A stretch of 64,000 nt of DNA from CALFMR01 sp035550595. GTDB taxonomy: Bacteria > Acidobacteriota > Vicinamibacteria > Vicinamibacterales > SCN-69-37. Location of the stretch: the NCBI GenBank assembly GCA_035550595.1, contig DASZOV010000053.1:45465-109464 (forward strand), written 5' to 3'. The notes beneath the pieces were generated by a model. The model was not told the DNA's origin, did no database searches, and saw nothing but the letters and a program-made list of their open reading frames with translations. The stretch's first letter is position 1; every line of letters starts with the position of its first letter. Positions 49,374-57,340 of the stretch are shown in pieces. The translations under genes and the position numbers were made by a program.

Positions 49374-49389
49374 GCGTGACGTGTCACGC
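49374..49389. promoter_or_regulatory. Palindrome between divergent genes
   Basis: GCGTGAC-GT-GTCACGC: 7-bp perfect arms with a 2-bp centre, 18 bp upstream of the sigma-factor ATG (49408). TGTCAC occurs again at 49342. Candidate regulator binding site for the divergent pair. Confidence 0.45.
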
Positions 49390-49407
49390 GAGGGGCACGT
49401 GCGCGTT

Positions 49408-49989
49408 ATGAGAAGTGTGGCCCTGAGCCCGAATGATGAGCCGGCACTCGTGCGACGTCTGCAGGCCGGCGACACGTCGGCGTTCGACGTCATCTACGAG
49501 GCGCACAACGCTCGGCTGTTCAACTTTTTGCTGCGGCTGTCGCGGCGCCGGGACGTCGCCGAGGATCTGGTCGAAGAGACGTGGCTGCGTCTCGTCTCAC
49601 GCTGTGGCCGGCTGCGAGAGGACACGCAGGTCGATCGGTGGCTGTTCACTGTCGCGCGCAATCTTTATTACAGCTATTGCCGATCGCGGCTGGTCGAGGC
49701 CTCGCACGCGGTCGACCTCATCGGGTTGTGGCCCGTGCCGGCACCGTCGCCGCTGGAGGAGACCGCTCGGAACGAGACCGACCGCCGGCTCCTGGCGGCC
49801 CTCGCCGACCTGCCGGCGGTATCTCGTGAAGTGCTGCTGCTCGTCGGCGTCGAGGGACTCACGCCAGCCGAGGCCTCCGAGGTCTGCGGTCTTAGCCCCG
49901 AAGCGTTGCGTCAACGCTTGCGCCGCGCCCGCGTGCAGTTGGCGCAACGGCTGGATCGGGTGACGACGCGAGAGGACGTCTCGTCATGA
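49408..49989 (+). CDS. ECF-type RNA polymerase sigma factor
   Basis: 193 aa from ATG 49408. Region 2: LVRRLQAGDTSAFDVIYEAH, NARLFNFLLRLSRRRDVAED, LVEETWLRLVSRCGRLREDT and VDRWLFTVARNLYYSYCRSR. Region 4: LLAALADLPAVSREVLLLVG, VEGLTPAEASEVCGLSPEAL, RQRLRRARVQLAQRL. Lacks long regions 1 and 3, so an ECF sigma. It overlaps a small membrane-anchored gene, perhaps its regulator. Confidence 0.93.
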   Translation: MRSVALSPNDEPALVRRLQAGDTSAFDVIYEAHNARLFNFLLRLSRRRDVAEDLVEETWLRLVSRCGRLREDTQVDRWLFTVARNLYYSYCRSRLVEASHAVDLIGLWPVPAPSPLEETARNETDRRLLAALADLPAVSREVLLLVGVEGLTPAEASEVCGLSPEALRQRLRRARVQLAQRLDRVTTREDVSS

Positions 49990-50249
49990 TGACTCCGTGG
50001 GACGAATCGGATCTCTCCGCGCTCGCGAGCTTGCCGCGGGCGATGCCGGACGCCAGCCGCGATGCGCGTGTCCGCGCCCGGTGCCACCGGACGCTCATGC
50101 GCCGGCAGCGTGCACGTCTGCCCGGAGAGTCGCACGCTCGCGCCCGCCTGAACCGCCGCATTATCTTGGAGATGACGCTCACCGGCGTTGTCTCGCTGGC
50201 GTACTTGCTGACGGTCGTGCGCGAGGCGTTGGCGATCTTCGCCCGGTGA
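49986..50249 (+). CDS. Small membrane-anchored protein coupled to the sigma factor
   Basis: 87 aa, ATGA overlap with the sigma gene. Basic helical N-terminus (DARVRARCHRTLMRRQRARL) and one C-terminal membrane segment (LEMTLTGVVSLAYLLTVVRE). Position and topology suggest a minimal anti-sigma or accessory protein, but no zinc anti-sigma motif is present. Confidence 0.6.
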   Translation: MMTPWDESDLSALASLPRAMPDASRDARVRARCHRTLMRRQRARLPGESHARARLNRRIILEMTLTGVVSLAYLLTVVREALAIFAR

Positions 50250-50313
50250 ACGTTTGCCACATGGTCGGCATAGAGGTTCTGCGTTCGGTCCGGCCTGATA
50301 GGATGTCCTCCGT

Positions 50314-50388
50314 GGGCCGCTAGCTCAGTGGCAGAGCACCTGGCTTTTAACCAGAGGGTCGCTGGTTCGATCCCAGCGCGGCCCACCA
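50314..50388 (+). tRNA. tRNA-Lys (TTT)
   Basis: Acceptor GGGCCGC/GCGGCCC, D stem GCTC/GAGC, anticodon loop CTTTTAA with anticodon TTT, T arm CGCTGG-TTCGATC-CCAGCG-type, discriminator A and encoded CCA. Complete 75-nt cloverleaf. A GC-rich imperfect hairpin (CCAGCC...GGCTGG) overlaps its 3' end and continues to about 50427. Confidence 0.95.
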
Positions 50389-50465
50389 GCCTTCGCCAAT
50401 CGCTCGCTGCGCTCGCGGCTTCGGCTGGCGGGCCATGCCAAGCGCTCGCAGGCGCAGACACGCCT

Positions 50466-51671
50466 TTACTTGACCTTTCGAAACCAGAAGCTGCCGCTGA
50501 GCGTCGCGCGTGCGGCCTCGTCGAGGAGCTCGGGGAAGTAGTGTCGGGCGTAGCTCGCGCCGAAGACGACCTCGAACGTGTCAGAGAACATCAAGAGCGC
50601 GCGTAGCAGGTATTGCTCGTTCCAACTGAGCTTCTCGCCGAGGACGCGTTCGACCGGGTAGTCGTGCGGCAGGAAGATGTCGTGCACGTGGATGACGACG
50701 CCGGCGCGCAGCCGCGGGATGACTTCGAAGAACAAGTGGTTCACGTCGCTGCCGGTCTTGCCGACATGTGAGGAGTCGATGAACAGGATGTCGCCGGCGC
50801 CCAATCGCTGGTATTCGTCCAGAGGAACCTCTTGCACGCGCTTGGTGATGAGGCGCGTCATCCCTGGAATGCCGTCCTTCAGGAACGGACGGGGATACGG
50901 CTCGATGCAAGTGAAATCGAGGGCCGAACCGAGGAACCGGCGATTGACGTCCGCGACGAGCAGCGACGAATACCCCGAGCCCACCTCAATCATGTGTGTC
51001 GGCCGGATCGAACGCAGCAGCACGAAGAGCGTCGTGGCATCGAACATGGAAAAGACCGGATTGTTGCGCCGATACGCGTACTCAGGCGATCCGGGAGGCA
51101 GGTCGGACGGATAGTCGAAGTCGCCAGCGTATTTCGGGAACGCCTCGACGAGGAGCCGGCGTTGGGATTCGTGCCTGAAATCGATGCCGACGATCGTGGG
51201 CTGGTCCGGCCACACACGCGCGCGCTCGCGCGCCAGTTCGGCGACGTTGACGACGGCGGAGTAGAAGTGTCCGTCGGGAAACGGGTTGAACACCTCGCCG
51301 TCGGTCGATGAAAGATGAATCGCGCGGCTGCCGACTGGGACGATCGTCCCGCTGGTGTCTTCGGCCAGGAAGTCGAGCTGATGAACGCCGTCGTCCAGAT
51401 CGTCGGGAAGGTGGCAGTAGAGATGGTAGCCGCAGGGGCGATCGTGCAGGCGAGCCGGCGGATAGAGATCCCGGACGTCGTCGCGTGTGTCGCCCAGCGG
51501 CGAGGAGACGAGCGGCCGGCCAGCCACTCGAACGTGCACGCGCGCCGCCGGGCCGGTGGCGAACGCCAGCACGCCTCTCAAGAGCAGGGGAACGCCGCGC
51601 GGATGGACCGCGTCGGCGCGCGGCAAATCGATGCCGAAGAAAATCGGGCGCTCCTGTGCAGCGTCTGTCAT
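50466..51671 (-). CDS. SAM-dependent methyltransferase with long N-terminal domain
   Basis: 401 aa. The C-terminal 200 residues have the class I methyltransferase motif IEVGSGYSSLLVADV, then FTCIEPYPRPFLKDG, LGAGDILFIDSSHVGKTGSD and HVHDIFLPHDYP (Methyltransf_24 type). The N-terminal 150 residues (PIFFGIDLPRADAVHPRGVP, VHVRVAGRPLVSSPLGDTRD) are a beta-rich domain. Similar proteins occur in surface-glycan or lipid-modification clusters; no such cluster is here. Substrate unknown. Confidence 0.75.
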   Translation of the reverse strand: MTDAAQERPIFFGIDLPRADAVHPRGVPLLLRGVLAFATGPAARVHVRVAGRPLVSSPLGDTRDDVRDLYPPARLHDRPCGYHLYCHLPDDLDDGVHQLDFLAEDTSGTIVPVGSRAIHLSSTDGEVFNPFPDGHFYSAVVNVAELARERARVWPDQPTIVGIDFRHESQRRLLVEAFPKYAGDFDYPSDLPPGSPEYAYRRNNPVFSMFDATTLFVLLRSIRPTHMIEVGSGYSSLLVADVNRRFLGSALDFTCIEPYPRPFLKDGIPGMTRLITKRVQEVPLDEYQRLGAGDILFIDSSHVGKTGSDVNHLFFEVIPRLRAGVVIHVHDIFLPHDYPVERVLGEKLSWNEQYLLRALLMFSDTFEVVFGASYARHYFPELLDEAARATLSGSFWFRKVK

Positions 51672-51704
51672 GGTCCCTTCACCTCCAGCGCTCTCCCAGA
51701 ACCC

Positions 51705-51738
51705 ACTTCTGGCTTCCGGCTTCGAACTTCTAACTTCA
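51705..51738. repeat. Short dispersed repeat, reverse-orientation fragment
   Basis: Read on the minus strand it begins TGAAGTTAGAAGTTCGAAGC and ends CCGGAAGCCAGAAGT, the same GAAGTT-GAAGCC-GAAGCCAGAAG block that opens the repeats at 47163 and 48785. It overlaps the arginase stop codon by 3 nt. Confidence 0.5.
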
Positions 51739-52662
51739 GATGATCCGCATCCCCATCGCCGAGAGCGCGAGCTCGGTGGCGAGCGTCGCGGTCTGGTTCT
51801 GCACGTCGAGGATCGGATTGACTTCGACGAGATCGAGGCCGGCGAGGCGGCCCGAGTCGGCGACCATCTCCATCACCATGTGCGCCTCGCGGTAGTCGAG
51901 GCCGCCCTTGACTGGCGTGCCGACGCCGGGCGCGATCGACGGATCGCAGACGTCCAGGTCGAACGACACGTGGATGCCGTCCGTGCCCGCACCAGCCAGT
52001 GCGAGCGCGCGCTCCATGACCGTCGCGATGCCGTCGCGGTCGATGTCCTTCATCGTGAAGAGGTGGACGCGCGCGTCGCGGATGCGCTGCTTTTCGAGAT
52101 CGTCGAGGTTGCGCACGCCGATGAGCACGGTGTGTGACGCGTCGACCTTCGGCGAGCGGCCGCCGATGCGCGCGAGCTCGGCCGGCTCCGATCCGAGGAG
52201 CGCCGCGAGCGGCATCCCGTGCACGTTGCCGCTCGTCGTCGTGGCCGGCGTGTTCATGTCGCCGTGCGCGTCGACCCAGATGAGTCCGAGCGCTGCGCCT
52301 CGGCGCGCAAGGACGTCCGCTGTCGCGCCGACCGACCCGGCCGCGAGCGAGTGGTCGCCGCCGAGGACGAGGGGCAGCGCACTGTCGGCGTGCGCCTGCA
52401 GGACCTGCTGATAGAGGCGCTGGCAGACCCGCGCGATCTCGCGGATGTACTTCTTGTGCGGATCGCGCGCCGTCCGCGTCTCCGGAATGGGCGCGGCCAG
52501 GTCGCCCCGGTCGGTCACGGCATAGCCCATGCCGGCCAGCCGCTCGCCGAGTCCCGCGATACGCAGGGCCGACGGCCCCATGTCGACACCGCGCCGGCCG
52601 CCGCCGAGATCCAGGGGCACGCCGATGATCTGGACGGGACGTCGGGGAGCGGGTGGCGTCAT
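51736..52662 (-). CDS. rocF: Arginase
   Basis: 308 aa from ATG 52662. Metal-binding motifs are intact: GGDHS (101-105), DAHGDMN (131-137) and FDLDVCDP, with PVKGGLDYREAHMVME near the end. QIIGVPLDLGGGRRGVDMGP at the start is typical of arginases rather than agmatinases. Hydrolyses arginine to ornithine and urea with two Mn ions. An upstream in-frame ATG (52692) is possible. Confidence 0.93.
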   Translation of the reverse strand: MTPPAPRRPVQIIGVPLDLGGGRRGVDMGPSALRIAGLGERLAGMGYAVTDRGDLAAPIPETRTARDPHKKYIREIARVCQRLYQQVLQAHADSALPLVLGGDHSLAAGSVGATADVLARRGAALGLIWVDAHGDMNTPATTTSGNVHGMPLAALLGSEPAELARIGGRSPKVDASHTVLIGVRNLDDLEKQRIRDARVHLFTMKDIDRDGIATVMERALALAGAGTDGIHVSFDLDVCDPSIAPGVGTPVKGGLDYREAHMVMEMVADSGRLAGLDLVEVNPILDVQNQTATLATELALSAMGMRII

Positions 52663-52813
52663 GCCGCCATTATGCGGCGCGGGACCGCGCAAAATCGCCG
52701 AAGATCCATCGTAGCGGGCGCTGGAGTAGTGCTAGGATTAGCGTCGCTGGTATCTCGCTGCCCGGGCGAACTTTGTCAGGATCGGGCTTACGACCTAACC
52801 GGCGGGAGGCTGC

Positions 52814-53476
52814 GTGTCGCCCATCTTCGTTCGGCCGGTTCGAGAGCAACTCGAGCACGACCGCCTCATCCGGCACCTGCAGACGACATACAAGAAGAAG
52901 TTCGAGGTGGCCGCCAACGTGGGCGACGAGCAGGTCGCACCGGTGAAGCTCGGGCAGGCGACCTTTTTCCCCGACTTGGTGCTGACCGACGGCCGGAAGT
53001 TGACCGGACTCGTCGAGGTCGAAAGCGGCGAGTCGGTGAACAACCTCGAGGCCATGGCGCAGTGGGTCCACTTCGCCCGCGCCCGCGTGCCGTTCCATTT
53101 GTACGTGCCGGTCACGGCCTACGACGCCGCGCGCCGGTTGTGCGAGGCCCATCAGGCTCGCGTCACTGAAATCTGGACGTACCGGCCGCTGGCCGAAGGG
53201 TTCGATCTCGTCCGCATGCACCAGGAAGCCACGCCATCGGCTGCCGCGCGACGTCAGGCGCCGCCGCCAAAGCCCACGCGGCCTCCGCGAACGGCTGCCG
53301 CGAAGAAGAAGACGAAGGCGCGGCCGGCGGCACGCAAGCCGGCGGCTCGACGCCCAGCGTCCGCTCCGGCCCATTCCGCAAAGACCGGGCGAACGGCGGT
53401 TCGGCCGGCAGCCCGCGGCGCGAAGAAGCCCGCGGCCCGAGCTCGCGGGGCCAGTGGAGGCCGGAAGAAGAGGTAG
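52814..53476 (+). CDS. PD-(D/E)XK-nuclease-like domain with histone-like tail
   Basis: 220 aa from GTG 52814. Residues 1-140 read FEVAANVGDEQVAPVKLGQA, TFFPDLVLTDGRKLTGLVEV then ESGESVNNLEAMAQWV: a Pro-Asp at the end of one strand and E-V-E on the next, the arrangement of PD-(D/E)XK folds. Residues 145-220 are an Ala/Lys/Arg/Pro-rich tail (AAAKKKTKARPAARKPAARR) like histone H1/AlgP tails. Probably DNA-binding; whether it cuts is unknown. Confidence 0.6.
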   Translation: MSPIFVRPVREQLEHDRLIRHLQTTYKKKFEVAANVGDEQVAPVKLGQATFFPDLVLTDGRKLTGLVEVESGESVNNLEAMAQWVHFARARVPFHLYVPVTAYDAARRLCEAHQARVTEIWTYRPLAEGFDLVRMHQEATPSAAARRQAPPPKPTRPPRTAAAKKKTKARPAARKPAARRPASAPAHSAKTGRTAVRPAARGAKKPAARARGASGGRKKR

Positions 53477-53482
53477 GCGCGC

Positions 53483-54340
53483 GTGCCGTTCATTCGTTCG
53501 ACTCGAGACAAGCGCGGCTACGAAACCACGTATGTGATGCACGCGTACCGGCCGGCGCAGGGCCCGGCTCGCACGCGCGTGCTCTATCTCTTTCGCTGTC
53601 CCACGCATCTACGCGTCGGCCGGCGTCCTCTCGACGAGGAAGCGCGAGAAGCGCTGACGCACACGCATCCCGATCTCGTCTTCGACTGGGCCGGCCTCGC
53701 GCATGACGTCGGCGCCGCCGCGCTGCGCGTCGATCCGCCATCGCATCCGTCGCGGCCCTCGCGCAACATGGCGCGCCGATCGCGGCCGTCGCAGGCCGAT
53801 CGCGCCGATGCGCCGCCCGTCCAGGCATCGGTCGTCGAGCCAGAGGTCGATGTCGACGACCGGTCGGCGCTCGCCGAGGTCGTCGGCGCCGCCGAGGCCG
53901 CGCGGCTTCGGGGCGGCTACGCCGATCTCGTCACGCGCATCGCACGCCGCGCGCGGACACCCGAGGATCGCGACCGGCTGATGGCGCGCGTCGAACGTCT
54001 GAATCCGGGGGCGTGGAGCGACGAGGCGACGGTTCGCGCCGCGCTTCCCACCGTCGAGGCCGACTGGGCCGCGGTCGACGCCGAACTGCCGAGCCGTCGT
54101 CGCGGGCGCCGCGGCGGCCGCCGACGTCATCCGTCGGCTGGTCACGCGTCCCAGGCCTCGGCGATAATGCCTGAGGATGGCAACGACCATGCACGTGAAG
54201 ACGCTCAAACGGCTGGGGCTGACGTTGACGGCGGCACTCGCGATGACGGCCCTGCCGGCGGCGCAGCAGCCGGCGAGCCAGCAGGGGACGGTGTTCCGGG
54301 CGACGACGAACTACGTCTCGACCGACGTCCTCGTTCATGA
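53483..54340 (+). CDS. Conserved protein of unknown function with long 3' overlap
   Basis: 285 aa. The start MPFIRSTRDKRGYETTYVMH followed by RVLYLFRCPTHLRVGRRPLD and LTHTHPDLVFDWAGL looks conserved and mentions no enzyme motif. The middle has DRSALAEVVGAAEAARLRGG. The last 50 residues (Asp/Gly-rich) are read from sequence that also encodes the signal peptide of the next gene in another frame, so the C-terminus may not be native. Follows the nuclease-like gene by 6 nt. Confidence 0.6.
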   Translation: MPFIRSTRDKRGYETTYVMHAYRPAQGPARTRVLYLFRCPTHLRVGRRPLDEEAREALTHTHPDLVFDWAGLAHDVGAAALRVDPPSHPSRPSRNMARRSRPSQADRADAPPVQASVVEPEVDVDDRSALAEVVGAAEAARLRGGYADLVTRIARRARTPEDRDRLMARVERLNPGAWSDEATVRAALPTVEADWAAVDAELPSRRRGRRGGRRRHPSAGHASQASAIMPEDGNDHAREDAQTAGADVDGGTRDDGPAGGAAAGEPAGDGVPGDDELRLDRRPRS

Positions 54341-55556
54341 CAAGGACGGGAAGTTCATCCCGGACCTGACGGCCAAGGATTTCACCGTCTACGAGGACGG
54401 CGTCCCCCAAGCCATCACCAACTTCGTCCGGGTCGTCGGTGGTCGCGCCCTCGGCGGGCTGACGGCGGCCGGCACGATGCCGGAAGCGACCGAGGGCCTC
54501 ATTCTGCCGCCCTCGCGGCCGTCGACCGACGCCTCGGGCCGCATTTTCATCATCTTCATCGACGACCTGCACATCGAGCCGGCGCAGACGCCGCAGATGA
54601 AACAACTGCTCCAGATGGTGCGCGACACGCTCGTGCACGACAACGATCTCGTCGGCATCGTGTCGACGGGCACGTCGGCCATCGAGATCGATCCCGCCTA
54701 CGACTTCGGCCACCGCCGGTTCAACGAGGCGATTGCCAAGGTCATGGGCAGCGCGGCGACGGCCAACGACATCATCCAGGACGCCTTCATGGAAGGCGCC
54801 AACGGCCCGACCGGCCTCCGCTACAACGCGCACGTCGCGTTCAGCACGGCCTACGACATGCTGAGCGAACTCGGCAAGATCTCCGACCGCCGCAAGTCGT
54901 TCGTCTACCTCAGCAACGGCTACTCGTTCAATCCGTACCAGGACGCGCGCTTCAAGGCTATTCAGAAGCAGTACGAGGACCTAGGCATGACGGGCATGGG
55001 GCAGGTCGACGGCGACCAGGGGGATCCGAACAACCAGAGCGACGGCACGGTCGCCGACCCCACGAACCAGCATCTGCAGTCGACGCTCAGCCCGTACGAC
55101 GGCTTGGCCGATCCCGAATATCGCCGCCGGACCGAATTCGCCGAGTCGGACCTCGATCGCGAGCTCGCCGAGCTCGTCGCGGCTGCACGGCGCGCCAACA
55201 CCGCGTTCTACGCCATCGACCCACACGGGCTGCGCGCGGGCACCGACATCAGTCTCAACCAGCCGGTGGCCTACTCGGACATCCGCGACACGAACATGAC
55301 GCAGATCAGCTCGCTCCGCGTCCTCTCGGACGAGACCGGCGGCTTCTGCATCTGCGAGACGAACGACTTCAAGAAGGGACTGCAGCGGATCGACAACGAG
55401 ACGAGCGACTACTACATCATCGGCTACTCGCCGTCGAATCCCGACCCGCTGCGCTTCAAGCGCACGATCAAGATCGACGTCGATCGTCCGGACGTCGCGC
55501 GGCTCGATTACCGCGAGACGTACTTGATGCCGCGGCCGAAGAAGTCGAAGAAGTAG
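54189..55556 (+). CDS. VWFA-related Acidobacterial domain protein, exported
   Basis: 455 aa from ATG 54189 (GAGG 12 nt upstream; the ATG at 54177 has no spacing to it). Signal peptide MHVKTLKRLGLTLTAALAMT followed by ALPAAQQ. The family pattern is clear: VSTDVLVHDKDGKFIPDLTA, KDFTVYEDGVPQAITNFVRV, IFIIFIDDLHIEPAQTPQM, DLVGIVSTGTS, SYSFNPYQD-like NGYSFNPYQDARFK, NTAFYAIDPHGLRAG and YYIIGYSPSNP. A secreted VWA-type protein characteristic of Acidobacteriota. Confidence 0.9.
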   Translation: MHVKTLKRLGLTLTAALAMTALPAAQQPASQQGTVFRATTNYVSTDVLVHDKDGKFIPDLTAKDFTVYEDGVPQAITNFVRVVGGRALGGLTAAGTMPEATEGLILPPSRPSTDASGRIFIIFIDDLHIEPAQTPQMKQLLQMVRDTLVHDNDLVGIVSTGTSAIEIDPAYDFGHRRFNEAIAKVMGSAATANDIIQDAFMEGANGPTGLRYNAHVAFSTAYDMLSELGKISDRRKSFVYLSNGYSFNPYQDARFKAIQKQYEDLGMTGMGQVDGDQGDPNNQSDGTVADPTNQHLQSTLSPYDGLADPEYRRRTEFAESDLDRELAELVAAARRANTAFYAIDPHGLRAGTDISLNQPVAYSDIRDTNMTQISSLRVLSDETGGFCICETNDFKKGLQRIDNETSDYYIIGYSPSNPDPLRFKRTIKIDVDRPDVARLDYRETYLMPRPKKSKK

Positions 55557-56436
55557 CGGCCGCCTCGCGCACGCGCGCCGCGGCCTCGTCGAGGTACGCG
55601 GCGTCCATTTCGATCCCGACGACGTCGAGCCCGAGTTTGACGGCGGCCATCGCCGTCGATCCCAGCCCCAAGAACGGATCCAGCACCGCGCCGGCGCGCG
55701 CGACGCCGTGGAGGCGCAGGCACTGTTCGGGCACCTTCGGCGGGAACGACGCCGGGTGGGGCCGATCGCGATCGCGGCTCTGGATCGTCTCGTACGGGAT
55801 GAACCACGTGTTGCCGCGGCAGCGGAGGCCGTCGCCAGCGGCCTGCCAGCGCTTGATGTTCGACCGGTCCTGATAGGGCACGCCCACGGCGCGCCGATCG
55901 AGCGGCGTCCGGCCGCCCGGCGTGAAATGAAAAATGAACTCGTGGCAGTCGTTCACGAACCGATCGCTGTTGATTGGCTTGTAGTGACCGACCGCGACGT
56001 CATGATCCAATCCGGCGCCCGTTCCCGCCGACGCGCGATCGATCGCGATCGACTTGACCCAGTGAATGGTGTTCTGCAGCTTGAAGTGCTGTCGCGCCGC
56101 CTGCGCGACCTCGAGCGGAATCCACGGATCGGTGGGCTTGGCGCCGACGTTCAGGAAGAGCGATGCCTGATCGACCATCACGCGCGAGACGGCGCGCAGC
56201 CAGCGATCGGTCCACGCCAGATACTCCGCGCGCGGCAGGTCGTCGTCGTAGCTTCGATACTTCACGCCGATGTTGTAGGGCGGTGAGGTGACGACGACGC
56301 CAATCGAGCGGTCGAGGAAGGGAAGAATCGACAACGCGTCGCCGTGGTAGAGGCGGACGTGCGACTGGCCGACCATGAAGTCGGCGCGGGGTTGCGGGGG
56401 ACGGGGAGCGACGAGGGCAATCGCCATCGGAGGCAT
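55468..56436 (-). CDS. DNA methyltransferase (N6-adenine/N4-cytosine, beta class), orphan
   Basis: 322 aa from ATG 56436 (56427 also possible). Catalytic motif IV TSPPYNIGVKY comes first, then SLFLNVGAKPTDPWIPLEVA, NTIHWVKSIAID, and the SAM-binding motif I FLGLGSTAMAAVKLGLDVVG at the end: the beta-class order. Methylates adenine or cytosine in a DNA motif. No restriction gene adjoins. Its 3' end overlaps the VWFA gene by 89 nt, so the last 25 residues may be non-native. Confidence 0.85.
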   Translation of the reverse strand: MPPMAIALVAPRPPQPRADFMVGQSHVRLYHGDALSILPFLDRSIGVVVTSPPYNIGVKYRSYDDDLPRAEYLAWTDRWLRAVSRVMVDQASLFLNVGAKPTDPWIPLEVAQAARQHFKLQNTIHWVKSIAIDRASAGTGAGLDHDVAVGHYKPINSDRFVNDCHEFIFHFTPGGRTPLDRRAVGVPYQDRSNIKRWQAAGDGLRCRGNTWFIPYETIQSRDRDRPHPASFPPKVPEQCLRLHGVARAGAVLDPFLGLGSTAMAAVKLGLDVVGIEMDAAYLDEAAARVREAAATSSTSSAAASSTSRGNRAARRPDDRRRS

Positions 56437-56530
56437 TGTCGGACGATGGCGGGAAAAAGTACAGAGGGCGCGCGGCCGGACGGCCGAGAGGAGCGGCCAG
56501 GCCCGGAACGGGCCGGCCGTAAGGAAGCGC

Positions 56531-56740
56531 TTACGAGGCCTTGCCGACGCGGGCCGACTCGAAGCCGTGGGCCACGCGCCCGGCCCCAACCGGCTGATTG
56601 CGCTGGTGGCCAGCCACCGCGCAGCCCACGCCTTTCTCCTCGATGTAGGTGGTTTCACGCAGCGAGCCGACTTCGCGGTAGCGTCCCGAGACGCAGCCGC
56701 AGCTCATGGTCGTGAACCCAATCAGACGCACCACACTCAT
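56531..56740 (-). CDS. Small conserved-looking cysteine-containing protein
   Basis: 69 aa from ATG 56740 with GAGG 9-10 nt upstream. MSVVRLIGFTTMSCGCVSGR followed by YREVGSLRETTYIEEKGVGC AVAGHQRNQP. Cys-Gly-Cys plus a later Cys and His could bind metal. I have seen this MxLVRLIGFTTMSCGCVxGRYRE pattern in acidobacterial small proteins but know no function. Confidence 0.5.
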   Translation of the reverse strand: MSVVRLIGFTTMSCGCVSGRYREVGSLRETTYIEEKGVGCAVAGHQRNQPVGAGRVAHGFESARVGKAS

Positions 56741-57340
56741 GCCGTCCCTCGACTCGACGCTAAGCAAGCGACGTGCCGTGTCGTGCGGGCGGCGGCGCGA
56801 TCGCATTTTCAGCGGTTTCCTGCGGCCATTTCGCGAAGACGCGTCATCTCACCGCACGCGATCGACGGCGATCCTGGATCGCACGGACAAACGTTTGGAT
56901 CGTTTCCGCGCGAGTCGGCGCGACGTCGACACGTCGATCGCGTCACGCGCGCACAATCGTAAGGCCGCCCACAAACCGGGTCGATGCCTCGGATGCCACG
57001 GCCCATCGGTCGCGCTTCTCATCACGCGAGGCAGCCACGCGGCTGGCCGCCTCGGCGTACGCGCGGCACCGCGCGAGTGATTGAACTCGGGCGCGTTTTC
57101 GGTCGATAGACGCGAAGAGATCCGATGTGCTGGCGCAAGTCGGGGCAGGCCGGACGGATCCCGGAGGCCGTCACTGCCCACGGCACGGGAATTGATGGCG
57201 CTTATCTGTTGCGGTACAAGGACTTCGGATGCTACCATCCGAGCCGCACCGGCGGCGGTCGACCGGCTGGGCCAGGGATCCCGCGACGGAGTCCCGGCCG
57301 GCAGGTTGTCGGCGACCTGATCGCCTGGAGGCATCGACAC
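56741..57340. other. 600-bp stretch without a convincing gene
   Basis: Only GC-rich shadow frames are seen, with no SD-start pairing and no recognisable motif. A weak -35/-10-like pair (TTGATG around 57193 and TACAAG 17 bp on) may drive the following carboxypeptidase gene. Otherwise nothing is supported here. Confidence 0.5.

Noticed and set aside
56706..57080. 124-aa + strand frame in the 56741-57340 gap
   Set aside because: Arg/Ser-rich with no SD or motif and overlapping the better-supported minus-strand small gene.
57125..57340. N-terminal extension of the carboxypeptidase
   Set aside because: No SD; the GTG at 57341 has GGAGG and is followed by a proper signal peptide.
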